Source of the DNA: Streptomyces longispororuber | Lineage (GTDB): Bacteria; Actinomycetota; Actinomycetes; Streptomycetales; Streptomycetaceae | Length of the DNA: 36,526 nucleotides | Reading direction: 5' to 3' | Assembly: GCF_024448165.1 (NCBI RefSeq) | Contig: NZ_JAMOLN010000100.1 | Span: forward strand, 1 to 36,526 | Part shown: positions 30,807 through 36,526 of the stretch, piece after piece | Numbering within the stretch: position 1 is the stretch's first letter | Layout of the letters: each line of letters begins with the position of its first letter | Position numbers and translations under genes: made by a program | The notes under the pieces: generated by a model | Told to the model about the DNA's origin: nothing | Seen by the model: the letters and a program-made list of their open reading frames with translations, nothing else | Database searches by the model: none

Positions 30807-31861
30807 CCACGGCATATCGCGCCCGCGCGCCGCAGGAGGCGGCGGTGCAGGCGGCATGGGACTACCTGTGCCGGGAGGCGAACGGCACCGGGATCCCCGG
30901 TGCCGCCTTCGCCGAGGACACCGAATTCACCCGCCCCTTCGGAGGGCAGGAGGCCCGCGCCCGGATCCGCGTCGGCACCGGCCTGGACATCGGCCTGGAC
31001 CTCGACGACGAGGCCTTCAGCGCCATGGTCGCGCTGGCCCACCTCCCCTTACCCCTTCCCGGCCGGGCCGCTTGCCTCAAGGACGCCATGCTCCAGCAGG
31101 TCCGAAGATGCCGGTGGCGCAGCCGCTACCGGTTCTTTCCCGCGGTGCCGGAGTTCGCCGCCGACACCGACTGCACCGCGGTCGCCCTGTCCGCTCTCCA
31201 CCGCCACCACGCGCTCGACGGACCGGCAGCGTGCGACCAGGCCCGCGAACTCCTCAGCGCGGCCGCACCTGCCACCGAACCCCACCTCCACCCAGGAGCC
31301 GTGATGGTCTACTGGGACGACGGAGCCGAGCCCCACGCCGCGGCCCGCGGCCGCAAACAGGACGCCGTGGTCAGTGCGAACGTCCTCCACACCGTGTATC
31401 TGACCGGCCTTCACAGGACTCCACGGGGCGAGGACCTCGCGGCAGCCACCCGAGGCCACGTGGAGGACCACCTCCGCTCCGGTCGCCACGAGAAAGGGAC
31501 GCGTTACTACCCCTCCCCAGCAGCCTTCCTCCACGCTGCCTCCCGCGCCTGCACCGCGGCACCCGCGGCCTCCGCGAGGCTTGTCCGGCGGCTGCGTCAG
31601 GCGTGCCGCGAACTCGGGTCGCCGGACGACCCGCTCGACCTGGCACTGCTGACCATCGCCGCGGCCAATCTGGGGCTCCCCGAAGGACAGCACGAACGCC
31701 GCGAACGCCTCGCAGCCCTGCAACGTGCTGACGGAGCCTGGCCGGCCCGCCCCTACTTCCGCATGGGCCGCGTCCCCGTGTACTTCGGTTCCGCCCACCT
31801 CACCACGGTTTTCGCGCTGCGTGCCCTGCAGCCCTGCGCCAACGAGGACATCCCGCGCTGA
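30803..31861 (+). CDS. Class II terpene cyclase-like (squalene cyclase alpha/alpha-barrel) protein with altered DxDD motif
   Basis: 352 residues; ATG 30803 overlaps the acyltransferase stop (ATGA). The C-terminus is the classic cyclase/prenyltransferase-fold repeat: RADGAWPARPYFRMGRVPVYFGSAHLTTVFALRAL, like the QxW-type ends of squalene-hopene and diterpene cyclases. EFAADTDCTAVALSAL (D121, D123, C124) sits where class II enzymes have the protonating DxDD(TA) motif, but the fourth Asp is Cys. At 352 residues it is shorter than the usual bacterial class II diterpene cyclases (~500+), so one barrel domain may be incomplete. It may be an unusual cyclase, a non-catalytic partner of the next protein, or a different alpha/alpha-barrel enzyme. 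Confidence 0.65.
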   Translation: MTTAYRARAPQEAAVQAAWDYLCREANGTGIPGAAFAEDTEFTRPFGGQEARARIRVGTGLDIGLDLDDEAFSAMVALAHLPLPLPGRAACLKDAMLQQVRRCRWRSRYRFFPAVPEFAADTDCTAVALSALHRHHALDGPAACDQARELLSAAAPATEPHLHPGAVMVYWDDGAEPHAAARGRKQDAVVSANVLHTVYLTGLHRTPRGEDLAAATRGHVEDHLRSGRHEKGTRYYPSPAAFLHAASRACTAAPAASARLVRRLRQACRELGSPDDPLDLALLTIAAANLGLPEGQHERRERLAALQRADGAWPARPYFRMGRVPVYFGSAHLTTVFALRALQPCANEDIPR

Positions 31862-32754
31862 TGAACGACCAAGCCCTCGCCCCGTACCTGGAACACCTTC
31901 CCGACCCCGCGCGCCGGGCGCTCGCCGGCCATCTCCTCGACTGGACCCTGCGGCACTGCCGCTGCACCGCAGGTCCGGGAGGGCGGCACGCCCAGCAGTC
32001 CTTCTACGCGGCCACCTTCGCCTCCCGCTGCGCGCCCGACGACGCGCGCGCGGAGGAGCTCCTCGCCGTCGGCAAGTTCATGATCTTCTACTTCGGCGTC
32101 GACGACGGTCCAGCGCACGAACTGGAAGCCCTGCACCGCCACCTCGACGAGGGGCAACCCCTTGTGGCCGCCGGCGAACTCGGGGCACTCCACGCCGCCT
32201 TGCTCGACGACCTGTCCCGGCAAGGGGTGCCGGTGCTCCCCATCGCCCAGGGAATCGCCGGCCTCTGCGCGGCCACCGCGACCGAGGGGGAGCACGACGC
32301 GGCGACCATGTCACCGGGCTCGTTCCACGCCCTGCGCATGACGACCGTCGCCGCCGCCGTCTACATCGACTGCTGGCGCGGCCTGCGCGACCTGTCGATG
32401 ACCGACGGCCAGGATCTCGTCGACGCGGCCGTGGAAGCGATCTACCTCGGCAACGATCTGGTGTCCCTGGACAAGGAACGACACCCGCACGCCGAAGGCG
32501 CCTACACCACCTCCAACTACGTCCTGTACCGCGCCGCCCGTTCCGGCTGCACGCCGGACGAGGCCGTCGACGAGGCAGTGATCCGCTACCGGAAGCTGGC
32601 GGACACCCTGGCCCACGCGCCCACGGGCCCGCTCGTGACGGTCCTGCGAGCGATCGTCGGCGGAGACCTGCGCGCCTACCGCGACCTCGCCGCCACGCGA
32701 TTCCCCGGCGCTCAGCGCATGCTCGACCGCTTGACCGCCCCTGTGCCGTGCTGA
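31861..32754 (+). CDS. Class I terpene synthase
   Basis: 297 residues; its ATG shares one base with the previous stop (TGATG). The metal-binding motifs are present: IFYFGVDDGPAHELE (D81, D82, E87; a DDxxxxE variant) and LGNDLVSLDKE (N198, S202, E206; the NSE triad). LRMTT about 40 residues before the NSE motif may be the pyrophosphate-sensing Arg region, and VIRYR gives a possible RY pair. Class I synthases ionise a prenyl diphosphate with three Mg2+ and cyclise the cation. The protein is shorter than most bacterial members (~330-360), and its substrate (C15, C20 or a class II product such as a copalyl-type diphosphate) cannot be told. The tight link to the class II-like gene suggests they act in sequence. 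Confidence 0.85.
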   Translation: MNDQALAPYLEHLPDPARRALAGHLLDWTLRHCRCTAGPGGRHAQQSFYAATFASRCAPDDARAEELLAVGKFMIFYFGVDDGPAHELEALHRHLDEGQPLVAAGELGALHAALLDDLSRQGVPVLPIAQGIAGLCAATATEGEHDAATMSPGSFHALRMTTVAAAVYIDCWRGLRDLSMTDGQDLVDAAVEAIYLGNDLVSLDKERHPHAEGAYTTSNYVLYRAARSGCTPDEAVDEAVIRYRKLADTLAHAPTGPLVTVLRAIVGGDLRAYRDLAATRFPGAQRMLDRLTAPVPC

Positions 32755-32797
32755 CGGGCGCAGCTCACCCCCTGCCCGTCACGACTGGAAGACCACG

Positions 32798-34147
32798 ATG
32801 ACCAGAACCACCGCACAGGCCCCGGGAGCTCTGCCCCTCCTCGGCCACGCCCTGCCCCTGCTGCGCGACCCACTCACCTTCCTGAACCGCCTGCCCGCGC
32901 TCGACGACGTCGTACAGATCCAGGTCGGGCCCCAGCGCGCCTATGTGGTGTGCACCGCCGACCTGACCCGCGAAGTCCTCGTCGACGACCGGACCTTCGA
33001 CAAGGGCGGCCTCCTGTTCGACCGCGCCCGTGAGTCCGTCGGCGACGGACTGGGCACCTGCCCCCACAGCAGGCACCGACGCCAGCGCCGCCTGGTGCAA
33101 CCCGCCTTCCACGTCAGCCGCATGCCCGGCTACGCCGAGATGATGACCGCCCGCATCACGGCCTTCGCCGACGGCCTCCACAGCGGCCAGGTCATCGACG
33201 TGGTGCCCGAACTCACCGCGCTCACGACCCGCATCACAGCCGAGGCGATCTTCACCGACGCGCTGCCCGCCGAGGCCATGGGCCACCTGGTAGCAGACCT
33301 CTTCACCATCTTCGAAGGCATCTACCGCCGCAGCGTGGTCCCCGCCGTACTCAACCGCGTCCCCACCCCGGCCAACCGCCGCTACGACCGCGCCCGCACC
33401 CGCCTGCGCCGAACCCTCGATCAGGCCATCCAGCACCGCCGGACCGTCCCGTCCCCGCAGGCGGACATCCTCTCGATGCTCCTGGACGTGCGCGGCACCA
33501 CGGCCGACGGCACCGCCGACCGCCTCACGGACGAGGAGATCAGCGACCAGATCATCACCATCTTCGCCGCAGGCGCCGACACCACCGCAGGTCTCCTCGC
33601 CTGGGCCCTGCACCTGATCGCACAACACCCCAAGACCGCCTACGAACTGCACACAGAAGTCGACACCGTCCTGGCCGGCCGACCGGCAGCCTACGAGCAC
33701 CTGCCCGCCCTGGAACACACCAGCCGCATCCTGACCGAAACCCTCCGGCTCCGCCCGTCGGGCTGGCTCCTCACCCGCACCACGAGCCGTGACGCGAGCC
33801 TTGCCGGGCACGTGATCCCCCGCGGAAGCACCGTCATCGTCAGCCCGTACCTGGTCCACCACCTGCCCGAACACCACCCCGAACCGGACAGTTTCGACCC
33901 GAACCGCTGGGCACCCACGGGCACCGGCACCCTCAGCCCGCGCAACGCCTCCCTCCCCTTCAGCGCGGGCGCCCGCAAGTGCATCGGCGACACCTTCGCC
34001 CTCACCGAAGCAACCCTGGCTCTCGCAACCCTCACCGCGACATGGCGGTTCGAGCCCGTGCCCGGCACGACGGTCCGCCCGGCCTGTGGCCTGACGCTCT
34101 CCCTCAAGGGCCTCCGCATGCGGGTGCAGCCGCGAAGCCCTGCCTAG
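32798..34147 (+). CDS. Cytochrome P450 (second, CYP170-like)
   Basis: 449 residues from ATG 32798 with GGAAG upstream, 43 bases after the terpene synthase. GALPLLGHALPLLRDPLTFLNRL opens the fold, FAAGADTTAGLLAW is the I-helix, ETLRLRPSGWLLTRTT has ExxR, and LPFSAGARKCIGDTF has the haem ligand C395. All key residues are intact. It is clearly related to the first P450 of the cluster and to terpene-oxidising CYP170 enzymes, differing by lacking the N-terminal extension. It probably oxidises the terpene scaffold at another position or a later stage. Redox partners are not encoded nearby. Confidence 0.94.
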   Translation: MTRTTAQAPGALPLLGHALPLLRDPLTFLNRLPALDDVVQIQVGPQRAYVVCTADLTREVLVDDRTFDKGGLLFDRARESVGDGLGTCPHSRHRRQRRLVQPAFHVSRMPGYAEMMTARITAFADGLHSGQVIDVVPELTALTTRITAEAIFTDALPAEAMGHLVADLFTIFEGIYRRSVVPAVLNRVPTPANRRYDRARTRLRRTLDQAIQHRRTVPSPQADILSMLLDVRGTTADGTADRLTDEEISDQIITIFAAGADTTAGLLAWALHLIAQHPKTAYELHTEVDTVLAGRPAAYEHLPALEHTSRILTETLRLRPSGWLLTRTTSRDASLAGHVIPRGSTVIVSPYLVHHLPEHHPEPDSFDPNRWAPTGTGTLSPRNASLPFSAGARKCIGDTFALTEATLALATLTATWRFEPVPGTTVRPACGLTLSLKGLRMRVQPRSPA

Positions 34148-34264
34148 GAAGCGCCTCCACGTCAGCGTCCGCGACCAAGGAAGCCGTCGCGCATGACCTC
34201 GCACGTAATGGAGGACGCGCCCGGCCGGATCCTACGATCGGCGCACCGAGCCAAGGGAGTGGAG

Positions 34265-35080
34265 ATGTTCTTCGAGACCGGTGACGGAACCCGCCTGGCG
34301 TACGAGGACTACGGTCAGGGCCGACCGATCGTGTTCGCTGCCAGCTGGACCCTGAGCGGGGAGATGTGGGAGTACCAGCTGCCCGTCCTCGTCGAGCACG
34401 GGTACCGCTGCATCACGGTGGACCGCCGCGGCCACGGCCGCTCCGACCGGCCGTCGGGCGGGTACGACCTGGACACCGGCGCCGATGACCTCGCCGCTCT
34501 CCTGGACCACCTCGACGTGCGGGACGCCGTCCTCGTGGGGCATTCCGCCGGCGGTGCGGAGATCTCCCGCTACCTCGCCCGGCACGGCGAACACCGCGTC
34601 GCCGGCGCCGTCTTCGTCTCGACCGTCCTGCCGTTCCTCAAGGCGACGGCCGACAATCCCGACGGCGTTCCGGAGGCGGCTCTGCACGCGACGCTCCGGG
34701 CGTTCCGCACCGACCGGGCCCAGTGGTTCGCCCGGCAGGCACAGGTGTGGTTCGCTACCCACCTCAACGACGTGTCGGCCGCGACGATCGACCACACCGT
34801 CGCCCAGTGCCTGGCCACCTCACCGTGGGCGGGTGCCGCCCTGTTCGAGTCGCTTTTCCACCAGGACCATCGCGAGGACCTGCGCAAGATCTCGGTGCCC
34901 GCTCTGGTCGTCCACGGCACGGTGGACTCCTCGGCGCCCGTCGCGTTGACCGGCCGCCGCACGGCCGACCTGATACCCGGCGCGACGTTCAAGGAGTACC
35001 CCACCGCCAGCCACGGCCTGTTCATCACGCACAAGGAGCAGCTCAACGCCGACCTGCTGGAGTTCGTCGGCAGCTGCTGA
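34265..35080 (+). CDS. Alpha/beta hydrolase (non-haem chloroperoxidase/esterase-like)
   Basis: 271 residues from ATG 34265, preceded by GGGAG; the open frame starts earlier (34193), but that part has no family match. A TACGAT at 34233-34238 could be a -10 box giving a short leader, which fits this start. FFETGDGTRLAYEDYGQGRPIVF begins the fold, GHSAGG is the nucleophile elbow (S94), HGTVD gives D221, and ASHGLFIT gives H250. The sequence type is that of cofactor-free haloperoxidases and related esterases, which mostly hydrolyse esters or lactones. It follows the cluster on the same strand, so it could remove or move the acyl group, but it has its own putative promoter and may be unrelated. 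Confidence 0.85.
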   Translation: MFFETGDGTRLAYEDYGQGRPIVFAASWTLSGEMWEYQLPVLVEHGYRCITVDRRGHGRSDRPSGGYDLDTGADDLAALLDHLDVRDAVLVGHSAGGAEISRYLARHGEHRVAGAVFVSTVLPFLKATADNPDGVPEAALHATLRAFRTDRAQWFARQAQVWFATHLNDVSAATIDHTVAQCLATSPWAGAALFESLFHQDHREDLRKISVPALVVHGTVDSSAPVALTGRRTADLIPGATFKEYPTASHGLFITHKEQLNADLLEFVGSC

Positions 35081-35091
35081 GGCGGTACGGC

Positions 35092-35123
35092 CCGTCCTCC
35101 CGACCCCCGTGGCGGGAGGACGG
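35092..35123. terminator. Bidirectional terminator after the hydrolase gene
   Basis: An 11-bp stem, CCGTCCTCCCG (35092-35102) with CGGGAGGACGG (35113-35123), around a 10-base loop, lies between the convergent ends of the hydrolase (35080) and the secreted hypothetical (35151). Confidence 0.85.
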
Positions 35124-35150
35124 CCCAGCCCCATTGCGGTGACCGCCCGC

Positions 35151-35786
35151 TCAGTACAGCTTGTTGACGGCCGTGATCGTGGTCTTCTTGAAGGCGGCCA
35201 CGGGCGCGTCGTCGAAGTCGCCCATCTGTCCCCACTTCACGACGGTGACGGTCCTGTTGTCCCGACCGACCGACAGCAGAGCGATGTCGGTGGCGCCCCA
35301 GGACGTCTCGGTGTGCAGGCCGCGGACGCGGGCGCCCTCCTCGACCGCCAGCTTGCCGTAGTCCCGGCCCTCGGCCTCGACGTCGGGCGAGGACTGCTCG
35401 ATGCGGTCGGCGCAGGTGCGGATCAGGTCGTCGTAGTGCTTGGCCAGGGCCTTGGCGTGGGCGGCCGTGTCCGTCACGACGGTCAACTGCACGGCGCCGG
35501 TGTCCAGGTCGGTCCGGAACTCCCGGTGCCGGTAGTCGTAGTCGAGCACGCCCTCCGTGCTCACACAGGTCCCGAGCGCCTCCGGGAACCCTTCGGTGAC
35601 CGGTCCGGCGGTCCAGGACGACGTCGGGTGCGGCGGGAGCTGCGACGCCGACAGGAACGTGGGCGTGGCGGCCTTCGGCGCCGCGCCGGCGGCCGGCGCC
35701 GTGAGAACCGTGCCCGCGGCGAGGGCGGCGACGGCGAGTGCGGCGCAAGCGCTCGTCCGGATGCGCAGGGTGGGCATGTTGGACAT
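35151..35786 (-). CDS. Secreted hypothetical protein
   Basis: 211 residues from ATG 35786 (ATG 35777 is possible), with GGGGGAAC upstream. A signal peptide is clear: RIRTSACAALAVAALAAGTVLTAPAAGAA, cleaved near 36. The mature part has two cysteines (C74 and C124 by count, probably a disulfide) and alternating strands and helices: LDTGAVQLTVVTDTAAHAKALAKHYDDLIRTCADRI. That pattern recalls sensor-like extracellular domains such as the PknH C-terminal type, but I cannot be sure. No enzyme motif is visible. Function unknown. Confidence 0.75.
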   Translation of the reverse strand: MSNMPTLRIRTSACAALAVAALAAGTVLTAPAAGAAPKAATPTFLSASQLPPHPTSSWTAGPVTEGFPEALGTCVSTEGVLDYDYRHREFRTDLDTGAVQLTVVTDTAAHAKALAKHYDDLIRTCADRIEQSSPDVEAEGRDYGKLAVEEGARVRGLHTETSWGATDIALLSVGRDNRTVTVVKWGQMGDFDDAPVAAFKKTTITAVNKLY

Positions 35787-36017
35787 GGGTGTTCCCCCAG
35801 GGGATCAGTACGTGGACGTGGATGCCGCGGCGAGGCCGGCTGGTCGGCCCGGCCCGCTCGGTGCGGCACCAAGAGCATCAGCGGTCACAGGGGCCGGGCG
35901 CAACAACCCACGCCCGATCAGCCGGGGTGGAACCATCCCAGCCCGTCTGACGTGCAGGTATATGAGTGCCTGGGATACCGTCCCGGGCCGGTTGGGTCGT
36001 ACGAGGGCGGGGGACCG

Positions 36018-36526
36018 GTGTCGGCACAGCACGACAGCGACGGCGACGGCGAGGGCCGTGGCGACGGCATCGACGCGGTGGCGGAGCTCGCGGCGCTGCT
36101 GCGGGAGTTGAAGGAGCGCACGGACCGCAGCTACGGCTCGCTGGCCCGGCGCCTGGGCATGAACACCTCGACGCTGCACCGCTACTGCGCGGGCGACGCG
36201 GTACCCCTCGACTTCGCCCCCGTGGAACGCTTCGCCGCCCTGTGCGGGGCCACCTCGGAACAACGCCTGGAACTGCACCGCCGTTGGCTCCTGGCCGTGG
36301 CGGCCCGCCGCCGTTCTCGTACGGCGGGGGCGGCACCGAGCGCGCCCGACGCGGCGGAGCCAGCGGTCGGGGGCGCCGAACCGGACGCGGCGCCGAAGAC
36401 TGGCGACGCCCCGACCGCCATCCCGGACACCGCACCGAAGGCCACCGGCCCCGGCAGCCCGGTCGTCGAAACGAACCCTGCGCTGCCCGCCGCGCCCTCG
36501 CCCCCGCCGTACGAGAACGGCGGCGG
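36018..36526 (+). CDS. Helix-turn-helix (XRE-like) regulatory protein, N-terminal part; runs off the window
   Basis: The frame from GTG 36018 stays open for 169 codons to the end of the window and has GGGGG a few bases upstream. After an acidic N-terminus, residues ~24-82 read LLRELKERTDRSYGSLARRLGMNTSTLHRYCAGDAVPLDFAPVERFAALCGAT, a clear XRE/HTH_31-type DNA-binding domain as in many Streptomyces proteins. HRRWLLAVAARRR follows, then a long Pro/Ala-rich linker to the edge. The C-terminal domain is not visible; in such proteins it is often a membrane-linked or sensory part. It is divergent from the secreted hypothetical, with 231 bases between. Confidence 0.85.
   Translation, partial: MSAQHDSDGDGEGRGDGIDAVAELAALLRELKERTDRSYGSLARRLGMNTSTLHRYCAGDAVPLDFAPVERFAALCGATSEQRLELHRRWLLAVAARRRSRTAGAAPSAPDAAEPAVGGAEPDAAPKTGDAPTAIPDTAPKATGPGSPVVETNPALPAAPSPPPYENGG

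Overview
The window is high-GC actinobacterial DNA, almost certainly from a Streptomyces. The signs are strong G/C bias in third codon positions, frequent GTG starts, long spurious ORFs in the wrong frames, CBM13-tagged secreted enzymes, a DasR-like operator, SigE-type and lipoprotein genes, and a terpene cluster with two P450s. I see no rRNA, tRNA, CRISPR array, transposase or phage gene. All calls come from reading the sequence and translations by eye; no database was searched.

Layout. (1) 2-4248: tail of a sugar-porter MFS transporter, a stand-alone ketol-acid reductoisomerase (ilvC), a ferritin-like VioB-family protein and an LtrA-like membrane protein. Strong hairpins separate the convergent pairs. 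(2) 4364-12171: cell-envelope glycan genes. These are the orphan C-terminal piece of a membrane glycosyltransferase, a 1190-residue GT2 + TagF-like protein (teichoic-acid-type polymer), a family-92-like glycosyltransferase and an AftB-like GT-C membrane glycosyltransferase. (3) 12303-18958: a small hypothetical, a secreted lipase, then three closely spaced secreted proteins that all carry CBM13 lectin modules (GH18 chitinase, beta-helix protein, ThuA-like protein). A promoter whose spacer contains a DasR-like site precedes them. (4) 19054-26444: mixed singletons: a PH/SHOCT protein, a polysaccharide deacetylase, an ECF sigma factor with its membrane partner, an L,D-transpeptidase lipoprotein, a mycothiol-isomerase-like protein, a secreted serine beta-lactamase-like protein and an NTF2-like protein. 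(5) 26559-35080: a biosynthetic cluster. (6) 35151-end: a secreted hypothetical and the start of a helix-turn-helix regulator that runs off the window.

The most interesting region is the cluster at 26711-34147. It reads KAS III, ACP, P450, WS/DGAT-like acyltransferase, a class II cyclase-like alpha/alpha-barrel protein (DTDCT where DxDD is expected), a short class I terpene synthase with DDxxxxE and NSE motifs, and a second P450. Several junctions overlap by 1-4 bases, so the genes are probably co-transcribed. My inference is a terpenoid that is cyclised, oxidised and then acylated from an ACP-bound acyl group. No prenyl diphosphate synthase, ferredoxin or dedicated regulator is visible. A divergent 28-codon ORF with a near-perfect ribosome binding site sits at its upstream edge.
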